Below the pieces are notes generated by a model that saw nothing but the letters and a program-made list of their open reading frames with translations, ran no database searches and was not told the DNA's origin. 64,000 nucleotides of DNA from Clostridia bacterium (GTDB lineage Bacteria > Bacillota > Clostridia > Oscillospirales > Acutalibacteraceae): NCBI GenBank assembly GCA_017397845.1, contig JAFQHU010000003.1:186001-250000 (forward strand), in the 5' to 3' direction. This document shows positions 1 to 7,516 of this stretch, in pieces; position 1 is the first letter of the stretch; every line of letters starts with the position of its first letter. Position numbers and translations under genes: made by a program.

Positions 1-245
1 TCTTCGCTTATATATTTAAGAGCGACAACATCCTTTGAAAAACCCTCAATCAGATCAACATGTATAAAAATTAATTTGTTTTTTTCTTTTGCTTTTTTTA
101 CGCATTTTTTGAGATTAAAAATATTTCCGCAAAGCAGAAATATTACCTCGCAGTCAGATGTAACAGCCTTTTCAAGCTCATCAACACTTTTTACTCCGGC
201 AATTATAGGATTTTTTTTCAAACTATTCACAAAAATATTTTTCAA
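1..245 (-). CDS. glpP: GlpP-like glycerol-3-phosphate responsive antiterminator (3' part outside window)
   Basis: Only the first 81 or so residues are inside the window; the gene runs off the left edge. The peptide begins LKNIFVNSLKKNPIIAGVKS, followed by a segment with DCEVIFLLCGNIFNLKK and then FIHVDLIEGFSKD and VALKYIS. This matches the N-terminal half of GlpP, an RNA-binding antiterminator that responds to glycerol-3-phosphate and allows transcription of glycerol genes. I chose a TTG start at 245-243 because AGAAGG lies 8 bases upstream (259-254) and no ATG fits. It follows engB by 14 bases, so it is probably the last or a late gene of the lon-engB unit. The target of the antiterminator is not visible here. 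Confidence 0.72.
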   Translation of the reverse strand, partial: MKNIFVNSLKKNPIIAGVKSVDELEKAVTSDCEVIFLLCGNIFNLKKCVKKAKEKNKLIFIHVDLIEGFSKDVVALKYISE

Positions 246-259
246 TTAAACAACCTTCT

Positions 260-841
260 TTAATCCAATGAAGCTTCAATAAGCTTTCTTAATTCTTCGG
301 TACCGTCACCTTTGAGTGCAGAAAACGGCACGACATTGATATTTCCGTATTTTGTGAGCACTCCGCAAATACTTTCGAGCTGTTTCAAACGTTCCGATTT
401 ATTGAGCTTATCACATTTCGTAAGTGCCACAATAAAGGGTATATCATTAGCATTCATATACTCGATCATGTCCATATCCTGTTTTGAAGGATTGTGACGC
501 ATATCAATAAGCTGTACAACAAGACGGATATCTCTGCCCGAAGAAAAATAAGTTTCCATAAGCTCAGCCCATCTGAGTTTTTCACTGTGAGAAACTTTCG
601 CATAGCCATATCCGGGCAAATCAACAAATCTGCACTTATCGAGCTTAAAAAAATTTATTGTCACGGTTTTACCCGGCATCGAGCTGACTCTTGCGATGCT
701 TTTTCTACCCAAAATTTTATTTAGCAGAGAGCTTTTTCCTACATTTGATTTGCCTGAAAAGGCAATTTCAGGCAAATCGGATTCTTTTAACTGAGCGGCA
801 ACACCAAAAGATGTCTCAAAAACAGCATTATCGTATCTCAT
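260..841 (-). CDS. engB: EngB/YsxC ribosome-biogenesis GTPase
   Basis: A 193-residue TrmE-Era-EngA-type GTPase needed for assembly of the large ribosomal subunit. The G motifs are in order: G1 GKSNVGKSS (about 30-38), a G2 threonine region near PGKTVTINFF, G3 DLPGYGYAKV, G4 TKCD (about 142-145), and G5 SALKG near the end. Length is normal for the family. The ATG start at 841 lies inside the 3' end of lon (14-base overlap), so translation is probably coupled to Lon, an arrangement seen in many Firmicutes. Confidence 0.95.
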   Translation of the reverse strand: MRYDNAVFETSFGVAAQLKESDLPEIAFSGKSNVGKSSLLNKILGRKSIARVSSMPGKTVTINFFKLDKCRFVDLPGYGYAKVSHSEKLRWAELMETYFSSGRDIRLVVQLIDMRHNPSKQDMDMIEYMNANDIPFIVALTKCDKLNKSERLKQLESICGVLTKYGNINVVPFSALKGDGTEELRKLIEASLD

Positions 842-3248
842 CCGTTTCTCCCTTTCTGCTTTTTATCACCACATCATGAGGTGAGAATTTCACGTTGCTT
901 TTAGCCTCGGTAAAAGAAATGCCTTTTATAGCCAAACCAAATACATCATCCAAACGGCTGACACCGATGAATTCAACATTTTCTTTGATTACGTCATCGA
1001 TATCCCACAAATCGCTAAGGTTATCTTCCGGAATAATCACTTTTTTTATACCGGATTTATATGCTGCCATCGATTTTTCTTTGAGACCGCCGATAGGAAG
1101 TACTCTTCCGGTCAGAGTTATTTCACCGGTCATTGCGATCTTTCTGTTGACATTCTTACCCGTCAAAACAGAAAGAAGTGCCGTGGCGATAGTAACACCT
1201 GCCGAAGGACCGTCCTTTGGCACAGCTCCCTGAGGAACATGAATATGAATATTCTTTTTATTAAGAGAGGAGACATCAATTCCGTATTTTTCTGCTGTAC
1301 TTTTTATATAACTGAAAGCAGCCTTCGCGGACTCCTTCATAATTTCACCTAACGAACCGGTCAACTCCAACTGACCGTTGCCGTCCATTATTACACATTC
1401 AACTTGCAGCATTTCACCGCCTGCGCTTGTCCACGCCAAACCGTTGACAACTCCGACACTGTCTTTTTGCGGAAGTTTGTCTTTCTGATACTTTTCAGGG
1501 CCAAGAAAATCTTTGATAAGCTCGCAAGTAACCGTGACTCTTTTTACTTTACCGTCGCTTAATTTCACGACTGATTTACGGCACACACTTGCGATTATTT
1601 GCTCAAGACGCCTTACACCGGATTCACGTGTGTAGGAGTCGATCATCATTCTTATTGCCGCTTCACTGAAACGGATTTCTTTTCCGGTCAGTTCGTGCAT
1701 TTTCATTTGTTTTTTTATAAGATGGTTTTTGGCTATATGGAATTTTTCTTCAGGAGTATAACTTGTAAGCTCGATAATTTCCATTCTGTCATAGAGAGGT
1801 TGCGGTATCGTGGAAACATCGTTGGCTGTCGTTATAAATAAAACCTTACTAAGATCAATGGGAAACTCCATATAGTTATCTCTGAAACTGAAATTCTGCT
1901 CCGGGTCAAGCACCTCAAGCATCGCAGAAGCCGGGTCTCCTTTATAATCTTTACCGAGCTTATCAATTTCATCGAGAAGAATTATCGGATTGAAAGTTTT
2001 AGCCTGAATAAGAGCGTTAACTATTCTGCCCTGCATGGCACCGACATAAGTTTTACGATGACCTCTTATTTCAGCTTCGTCGCTGACTCCGCCCAACGAA
2101 AGTCTCACGTATTTTCTGTTCATTGCCTTAGCAACCGAACGAACAATAGATGTTTTTCCGACACCGGGAGGACCAACAAGACATATTATATTACCTTTGA
2201 GATTTTCGGAACGCTTTTTTACTGCAAGCATCTCAATAAATCTCTCTTTTATCTTTTTGAGGCCGAAATGATCTTCATCGAGAATATATCTTGCTTTATC
2301 GATATCCAAACAATCCTCAGAGTACGAACCGAAGGGCAAACTGAGTGCGGAATCAAGGTAGGTTCTTATGATTGATGCGTCCGCTCCCCCGCTCTGAAGC
2401 TTTGAAAGCTTGTCACATTCAGAGGAAAGCTTCAATCTGACTTCATCGCCGCATTGGAGCTTGCTTATTTTTTCTCTGTATTTTTGGATTTCACTCAAAG
2501 AATCCTCGTGCTCGCCGAGTTCTTCCGAAATAGTTTTGATTTTTTCACGAAGATAATATTCACGCTGATTTTTCTCCATCTGAGATTCAACCTTATCTTC
2601 AATATCATTTTCTATTTTAAGAACATTAACTTCGTTGACAAGCATACCGTAAAGCATATGAAGTCTGAGCACCGGGTTAAGCTCTTCTAACAGTTCCTGA
2701 CGTTCTTTAAAATTATGAATGGTATTTCCAGCTATAATATCAGCTATTTCCGAAGGATTTTCAGAGAAAAAAACTCTCGCAGCAATATCCTCAACATCTC
2801 TGGACATTGCCTGTAAATACTCATCGAATGCATCCTTGACCTTTCTGATAAGTGCTTCTGTCTCAGCATTGTCGATATTTTTTATCGATTTGCTTTTTTT
2901 CTCTCTGACATTTGCTGTAATATACGGTGAAAAACCGCTAAAGCTGTCCACTGAGGCTCTGCATACGCCTTCCACAACAACCCGCATAAAATCCGCTTCC
3001 GGTGCTTTAATAACCTGTTTTACGGATGCAATTACACCGAGAGAATACAAATCATCCTTCATAGGGTCATTTACTGAGATATCCTTCTGAGTTAAAAGAA
3101 AAATTTTTTGGTCGCCGTTCATAGCTTCCTTGATTGCTTCTATAGACTTTTTTCTTCCCACATCGAAATGCAAACGCATTCCGGGAAAAACAACTATGCC
3201 CCTTAATGCTACTGTGGGGATTTCTTTATAAACTAAATTAACCGCCAT
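828..3248 (-). CDS. lon: ATP-dependent endopeptidase Lon
   Basis: Full-length 806-residue Lon (LonA type). It has an N-terminal substrate-binding LON domain (about 1-205) starting with VALRGIVVFPGM, a coiled-coil region, and an AAA+ module with Walker A GPPGVGKTS and Walker B ILLDEIDK. The C-terminal protease domain carries the Ser-Lys dyad: Ser in KDGPSAGV at about 682 and Lys in GGLKEK at about 725. Lon is a cytoplasmic hexamer that degrades misfolded and regulatory proteins. The gene has its own promoter-like sequence upstream (3312-3284) that overlaps an inverted repeat, and it overlaps engB downstream. Confidence 0.97.
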   Translation of the reverse strand: MAVNLVYKEIPTVALRGIVVFPGMRLHFDVGRKKSIEAIKEAMNGDQKIFLLTQKDISVNDPMKDDLYSLGVIASVKQVIKAPEADFMRVVVEGVCRASVDSFSGFSPYITANVREKKSKSIKNIDNAETEALIRKVKDAFDEYLQAMSRDVEDIAARVFFSENPSEIADIIAGNTIHNFKERQELLEELNPVLRLHMLYGMLVNEVNVLKIENDIEDKVESQMEKNQREYYLREKIKTISEELGEHEDSLSEIQKYREKISKLQCGDEVRLKLSSECDKLSKLQSGGADASIIRTYLDSALSLPFGSYSEDCLDIDKARYILDEDHFGLKKIKERFIEMLAVKKRSENLKGNIICLVGPPGVGKTSIVRSVAKAMNRKYVRLSLGGVSDEAEIRGHRKTYVGAMQGRIVNALIQAKTFNPIILLDEIDKLGKDYKGDPASAMLEVLDPEQNFSFRDNYMEFPIDLSKVLFITTANDVSTIPQPLYDRMEIIELTSYTPEEKFHIAKNHLIKKQMKMHELTGKEIRFSEAAIRMMIDSYTRESGVRRLEQIIASVCRKSVVKLSDGKVKRVTVTCELIKDFLGPEKYQKDKLPQKDSVGVVNGLAWTSAGGEMLQVECVIMDGNGQLELTGSLGEIMKESAKAAFSYIKSTAEKYGIDVSSLNKKNIHIHVPQGAVPKDGPSAGVTIATALLSVLTGKNVNRKIAMTGEITLTGRVLPIGGLKEKSMAAYKSGIKKVIIPEDNLSDLWDIDDVIKENVEFIGVSRLDDVFGLAIKGISFTEAKSNVKFSPHDVVIKSRKGETDEIR

Positions 3249-3283
3249 TTGCTCAATTCCTTTGATTTATATAATATTAGTCA

Positions 3284-3312
3284 ATTATACAGCATGTTGC
3301 TCTGCAAATCAA
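3284..3312 (-). promoter_or_regulatory. Promoter of lon
   Basis: On the minus strand, TTGATT (3312-3307), a 17-base spacer and TATAAT (3289-3284). This is a good sigma-A match, 36 bases upstream of the lon start codon. The right half of an inverted repeat lies in the spacer and touches the -10 box. Confidence 0.6.
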
Positions 3313-3344
3313 CATACAAACTTTAAAATTTTTGAACATGCTGT
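3289..3344. repeat. 10-bp inverted repeat with a nested competing repeat before lon
   Basis: ACAGCATGTT (3289-3298) and AACATGCTGT (3335-3344) are perfect inverted copies 36 bases apart. A second shorter pair, ATGTTG (3294-3299) and CAACAT (3310-3315), shares the 3294-3298 bases, so the two hairpins exclude each other. It may be an operator for the lon promoter or a 3' structure of the zinc operon whose last stop codon is at 3344-3346. No long T tract follows, so it is not a classical terminator. Confidence 0.5.
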
Positions 3345-5140
3345 CATTTAATTGCGTAAGCAAGATTTTCGAGATTCCGCCTCATAAGACTTATATAGCC
3401 TTCTCCGTTATTAAAGTCCTCAGATGAAATCACATGGCACGAATATAAGGTTCTCACTTCTGCCCCCGTTTCTTCTGAAATGATATCAGCAACCTTTCCG
3501 ACTCCTAAGTCTATTTTAAATACAACAGGGATTTGAGTATAAGATACTCTGTAAATGAGCTCAGCAATCGTTACCGGATTTGCTTCCGTTTGTGCAGAAC
3601 AGCCGGGAAAAGCAGAATAGTACTCGATTTTATATCTGTCCATAAGATATCCGAGCGGGAATCTGTCCCCGATTATTACGGGTTTCTGTTTTGATTCTGA
3701 CGTCATTTTATAAAAATCGATGTCGAGTTTTTTCAATTCGTTGATGTAAAGTTCAGTATTTTGTTTGTAATATTCATTATTTTCCGGATCCGCCTGCACG
3801 ATTGCCTCATAAATCGCCTGTACAATACTCACGGCGTTTGCCGGTGAAGTCCAAACGTGCTCATCGTATACGGATTCATGATGTTCATGATTCTCGTGGC
3901 TATGAGAATCAGAATGAGTCTCTTCTGAATGAATCTCTTCTCTGAGGTTTACCTCCTCCATCATTTTAACCGTTATTACATCACTGTCAATAGTTTCCAA
4001 TATGTTGTCAACCCACTTTTCTGATTCGCCGCCTCCATAAATGAAAACATCACAATCTTTAATTTTTAAAATATCTTTCGGTGTTGGCTCATACGTGTGG
4101 CTTTCTTCACCGGGCGTCAGCAGCATTTCAACCTCACCTTCGTCACCTACTATATTACGTGCAAAATCATACTGAGCAAAGGCAGTTGTAACCACCGAGA
4201 TATTTGATGAATTTATTTCAGCGGCATTTGTTCCTGCGAATAAAACAACCGAATATACAGAACATGCAAGTATGCATGTGATCGTAAGCAAAGCACGTTT
4301 AAGTAACTTGTTTCCGTAAAAAGCTTTGGAATTTATCATTCTTATAACAAAGAATACGGCAAAAACAAATATGTTAAGACATACAACAGTCGCTCCGGTG
4401 GGTGTTTCGTATTTAACCGAAAATAAAATACCGGAAACAAAGCAAAAAACAGAAATAGCTGCACTACAAATAATTACACTTCGGAAGCTTTTACAAACTC
4501 TCATTGAAGTAACTGTGGGAAAAATTATCAGCGCCGAAATCAGTAAAGCACCCATCATACGCATACCGATAACGATTGTTACAGCGGTAAGAACTGCAAT
4601 AAGTGTATTATATAATGACGTTTTTGTTCCCGTTGCCTTAGCAAAGCTTTCATCAAAGGTTATCGCAAAAATTTCATTATAAAAGATTACAAACAAAGCT
4701 ATGACAATCAATGATAAAACAGTGCTCACAATAACATCACTGTCAGTCATCGTAAGAATACTGCCAAACATATAATTATAAATATCGATATTCATGCCCG
4801 TAGTTACGGATGTAGCCATAATACCTACCGCGAGCGCACCGGTAGAAATAAGGGCAATTGCGGCATCTCCTTTGATTTTTCCCGACTCGCTCATTCTCAA
4901 AAGCAAAAAAGCGGATACAACAACAATCGGCAAAGCAAAATACAACGGAGCGATATTTGCTGCACAAGCCACAGCCATAGCTCCGAAGCTCACATGTGAA
5001 AGTCCGTCGCCGATCATCGAAAACCTTTTCAGAACGAGGCTGACACCGAGCAAAGCCGATGAAAGCGAAATCAGAATACCGACAATAAGCCCACGAACAA
5101 GAAACTCTTGTGAAAAGATAAAATTTAAAGAATCAATCAC
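3344..5140 (-). CDS. Zinc ABC transporter permease fused to zinc-binding lipoprotein-like domain (ZnuB-ZnuA)
   Basis: One 598-residue polypeptide that joins two subunits normally made separately. Residues about 1-272 are an ABC-3 family permease with 7-8 hydrophobic segments (for example 16-37 and 68-82) and the family stretch GDGLSHVSFG at 45-54. Residues about 281-302 form one more membrane segment, in the place of a signal peptide. Residues about 310-598 are a periplasmic-type zinc-binding protein: His348 in ESHTYEPTP, a His-rich loop at about 404-422, His428 in DEHVW, GDRFPLGY near 491-498 and GCSAQTE near 513-519, all typical of AdcA/ZnuA-like proteins. The start is GTG at 5140, overlapping znuC by 4 bases. 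I see no stop or frameshift in the linker, so this is a true fusion. Confidence 0.9.
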   Translation of the reverse strand: MIDSLNFIFSQEFLVRGLIVGILISLSSALLGVSLVLKRFSMIGDGLSHVSFGAMAVACAANIAPLYFALPIVVVSAFLLLRMSESGKIKGDAAIALISTGALAVGIMATSVTTGMNIDIYNYMFGSILTMTDSDVIVSTVLSLIVIALFVIFYNEIFAITFDESFAKATGTKTSLYNTLIAVLTAVTIVIGMRMMGALLISALIIFPTVTSMRVCKSFRSVIICSAAISVFCFVSGILFSVKYETPTGATVVCLNIFVFAVFFVIRMINSKAFYGNKLLKRALLTITCILACSVYSVVLFAGTNAAEINSSNISVVTTAFAQYDFARNIVGDEGEVEMLLTPGEESHTYEPTPKDILKIKDCDVFIYGGGESEKWVDNILETIDSDVITVKMMEEVNLREEIHSEETHSDSHSHENHEHHESVYDEHVWTSPANAVSIVQAIYEAIVQADPENNEYYKQNTELYINELKKLDIDFYKMTSESKQKPVIIGDRFPLGYLMDRYKIEYYSAFPGCSAQTEANPVTIAELIYRVSYTQIPVVFKIDLGVGKVADIISEETGAEVRTLYSCHVISSEDFNNGEGYISLMRRNLENLAYAIK

Positions 5141-5841
5141 ACTTTTTCACCTCCGAATCTTGAATATACGTCGGACAAAAGATATTCCTCCGTCGTTCCG
5201 AAAAAGCTGTCAGATTTATTAAGATGAAGAATATGTTCTGCATTTGCTACGGCAGCGTGAAGGTCGTGGGAAACCATTATTATTGTTACGCCGAGCTCTT
5301 TATTTATTTTTCTTATAAGGCTGTACAATTCCATTGTGGCAACCGGATCAAGTCCCGTTACAGGCTCGTCCAATAAAAGCATTCTTTTCCCTGCACACAA
5401 TGCTCTGGCAAGCAAAACTCTTTGCTGCTGACCTCCGGAAAGCTCACGGTAGCACTTGTTTTTCAGCTCATAAATATCTAACTTTTTCATGTTTTCTTCT
5501 GCGACATCTTTTTCTTTTCTGCCGAAGAAAAATCTGTTTTTTTTGTGGGAAACGCAACCGGATAAAACTACCTCAAACACGCTTGCCGGGAAATCCTTTT
5601 GTGCGGTTGTTTGTTGAGGAAGATAGCCCACACCCTTCGACGTCAATCCGTCACCGTAGTGAAGATGTCCTGCGGCGGTATCTTTTAGTCCGAGAATCGA
5701 TTTTATCAGCGTACTTTTGCCGCTTCCGTTTTCACCCACAATACAAAGATAATCTCCTTCTGTAACGGAAAAATTTAAATTTTCAATCACTATATTATTT
5801 TCATAACATAAGCAAACGTTTTTACAACTGATCAAAGCCAT
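5137..5841 (-). CDS. znuC: Zinc ABC transporter ATP-binding protein (ZnuC/AdcC)
   Basis: A 234-residue ABC ATPase that drives zinc import with the fused permease encoded directly downstream. Walker A is GENGSGKST, the Q-loop follows in LPQQT, the signature is LSGGQQQR, Walker B is LLLDEP, and the switch His is in MVSHD. The start was placed at ATG 5841 (peptide MALISCKNVCL) because CAGGAG lies 7-8 bases upstream; a longer open frame exists upstream but overlaps zur and lacks homology. Four bases separate it from the zur stop. Confidence 0.93.
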   Translation of the reverse strand: MALISCKNVCLCYENNIVIENLNFSVTEGDYLCIVGENGSGKSTLIKSILGLKDTAAGHLHYGDGLTSKGVGYLPQQTTAQKDFPASVFEVVLSGCVSHKKNRFFFGRKEKDVAEENMKKLDIYELKNKCYRELSGGQQQRVLLARALCAGKRMLLLDEPVTGLDPVATMELYSLIRKINKELGVTIIMVSHDLHAAVANAEHILHLNKSDSFFGTTEEYLLSDVYSRFGGEKV

Positions 5842-5845
5842 AATA

Positions 5846-6262
5846 TTACTCCTGAATTGAATCTGAACATTTGTCACATAAACCGTACAGAACGGATTTT
5901 GAATTGTCGATTTTAAAACGATGATGAATATATATGTGTTCATTTACTCCATCGAGAAAATCACATCCGAGATGTATGAATTCACCGCAATTAAGACATT
6001 TAAGGTGCATATGTCCGCTGCAGTTCATTTCTTCATCGATATACTGATATTGAGCACTTTTACTTGCGACACCGACAATTTTTCTTACCTTTCCCTCATG
6101 GGTCAATCTTTCTACACATCTGTATACCGTTGTTTTACCCACAGGAGTCCCTTTTTGTTTCAGCATTTCTGATATTTCATCACAGGTATACTGACTGCTT
6201 AAATTTTCTTTCAGAAATCCTTCAATTAATTTTTTTTGCCTGGTATTATATGTTCCGTTCAT
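5846..6262 (-). CDS. zur: Fur-family metal regulator, probably Zur
   Basis: A 138-residue Fur-family repressor. An N-terminal winged helix (PVGKTTVYRCVERL in the recognition region) is followed by a dimerisation domain with ECG-like metal motifs: HMHLKCLNCGEFIHL (CxxC) and LCDKCSD (CxxC), which usually bind structural zinc. Position as first gene of a zinc ABC operon makes Zur the best call, although PerR or Fur cannot be excluded by sequence alone. The ATG at 6262 has GAGG 7 bases upstream; a GTG four codons earlier is less likely. It probably represses its own operon through the palindrome at 6275-6303. Confidence 0.85.
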   Translation of the reverse strand: MNGTYNTRQKKLIEGFLKENLSSQYTCDEISEMLKQKGTPVGKTTVYRCVERLTHEGKVRKIVGVASKSAQYQYIDEEMNCSGHMHLKCLNCGEFIHLGCDFLDGVNEHIYIHHRFKIDNSKSVLYGLCDKCSDSIQE

Positions 6263-6274
6263 AACAAACCTCAC

Positions 6275-6303
6275 AATTTGAAAATGAAATTCATTTTCAA
6301 ATT
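6275..6303. promoter_or_regulatory. Fur/Zur-type operator palindrome
   Basis: A perfect 14-base inverted repeat around one central base. Its core GAAAATGAA-A-TTCATTTTC is a 9-1-9 arrangement like the classical Fur box. It covers the last bases of the -10 box and the likely transcription start of the zur operon, the position expected for a repressor. Confidence 0.8.
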
Positions 6304-6329
6304 ATAGTATTATTTTCTTTAATTGTCAA
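6301..6329 (-). promoter_or_regulatory. Promoter of the zur-znuC-znuBA operon
   Basis: Perfect sigma-A elements on the minus strand: TTGACA (6329-6324), 17 bases, TATAAT (6306-6301). The Fur-type palindrome begins in the -10 box, which supports metal-dependent repression. Confidence 0.85.
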
Positions 6330-6347
6330 GAAAAAAGCATCTTTAAA

Positions 6348-6376
6348 TTGAAAAACATGAAATTTTATGGTATTAT
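6348..6376 (+). promoter_or_regulatory. Promoter of mscS
   Basis: TTGAAA (6348-6353), 17 bases, TATTAT (6371-6376), followed by the AAAGGAGG ribosome binding site at 6387-6394. Divergent from the zur promoter; about 45 bases separate it from the Fur-type palindrome, so zinc control of mscS is unlikely. Confidence 0.55.
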
Positions 6377-6400
6377 AAAACAAATAAAGGAGGTTATTAC

Positions 6401-7342
6401 ATGAATCATTTATTACGTACATTTTTATTGACTGCTGAAGCGGAGCTTACAACCGGAGAGCCGACCACTCTTTATAATCCGCTGCTTGACGAAAACGGAC
6501 AGTTTGTCGATGCATCGGAAGCGGTAAATAATATCAGTTCGCTATGGGAGGAATGGGATGTATTAAACAAGCTTGTTTCTGCTCTTCCGTCCATAATTAT
6601 TGCTGTTGTTTTGGTGATATTGGGTTTTGTTTTTTCAAAGCTTGCCTCAAAAATTATAGTGAAGGCACTGAGTGCAAATCATGTTGACCCATCAGTATAT
6701 AATTTCATAAAACGTTTTGTTTCTGCCGGCATCAAATTTATTTTTATTCTTTTTGCAGTTTCCATGTTTTATGATGTTAACTCGATCTTCGTTGCTCTTG
6801 GCGGTGCAGGCCTTGCCGCAGGTATCGGTTTACAGGACAGCGTAGCACAATTTGCCAGCGGAATACAAATTCTTATTAACCACCCCTTTAAAACCGGTGA
6901 TTTTGTTGAATTGAACGGTGTATCCGGCTCTGTTGCAGATATTCGTTTCATGAACACGGTAATTAAAACCGCAGATAACAAAAAAATCATCATCCCGAAT
7001 TCACATATAACAACAAACCACATTATTAACTATTCTGCAGAGGATACGAGAAGAGTTGATCTTACTTTTTCTATCGGCTATGCAGACGATATCCAGCTTG
7101 CAAAAAATGTAATACTTGATGTTGTAAAATCAAACAGCAAAATTCTTTCAGATCCTGAACCGGTAGTTTATGTTAATTCACACGAAGCACATTCTCTCAG
7201 TCTTGTTGCAAGAATATGGTGCTCCGGTGCGGATTATTGGGATGTTTATTTCGCAATGCAGGAAGATGTAAAAATTGCCTTTGACAAAAACGGTATAACT
7301 ATCCCCTACAATCAGATGGATGTACACATCGTAAATAAATAA
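6401..7342 (+). CDS. mscS: Small-conductance mechanosensitive channel MscS
   Basis: A 313-residue MscS-family channel that opens under membrane tension and releases solutes during osmotic downshock. A polar N-terminal tail of about 60 residues is followed by membrane segments near 63-83 and 108-126 and the pore-lining, Gly/Ala-rich TM3 (GGAGLAAGIGLQDSVAQFASG). The cytoplasmic beta domain follows with FKTGDFVEL and IIIPNSHI. Strong AAAGGAGG Shine-Dalgarno upstream. It stands alone, between the zinc operon and the PRPP synthetase gene. Confidence 0.93.
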   Translation: MNHLLRTFLLTAEAELTTGEPTTLYNPLLDENGQFVDASEAVNNISSLWEEWDVLNKLVSALPSIIIAVVLVILGFVFSKLASKIIVKALSANHVDPSVYNFIKRFVSAGIKFIFILFAVSMFYDVNSIFVALGGAGLAAGIGLQDSVAQFASGIQILINHPFKTGDFVELNGVSGSVADIRFMNTVIKTADNKKIIIPNSHITTNHIINYSAEDTRRVDLTFSIGYADDIQLAKNVILDVVKSNSKILSDPEPVVYVNSHEAHSLSLVARIWCSGADYWDVYFAMQEDVKIAFDKNGITIPYNQMDVHIVNK

Positions 7343-7434
7343 ATTATTCAATATAATGTGTAACTTTTGTTATATTGCACAAAACACACCATAAATATTG
7401 AATATTATTCTATATTGATTTTATCGAAAATCTA

Positions 7435-7462
7435 TTGAAAAGTATGCAAAATAAAGTAAAAT
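7435..7462 (+). promoter_or_regulatory. Probable promoter of the PRPP synthetase gene
   Basis: TTGAAA (7435-7440), 16 bases, TAAAAT (7457-7462), within the 174-base AT-rich gap after mscS. I see no terminator hairpin in this gap, so some readthrough from mscS is possible. Confidence 0.45.
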
Positions 7463-7516
7463 ATATATGACAAATAAAATGTCGGATTAAGATGTAAAAT
7501 ATGGGGGTAGATTAAA

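Noticed and set aside
3289..3344. LexA/SOS box at GAACATG
   Set aside because: The required symmetric GAAC-N4-GTTC is not present; only half of it matches.
4326..5222. Plus-strand open frames opposite the zinc permease
   Set aside because: They are antisense shadows of the hydrophobic permease and ATPase genes without start signals or motifs.
5842..5943. N-terminal extension of znuC
   Set aside because: It overlaps zur and carries no family sequence; the ATG at 5841 has a proper ribosome binding site.
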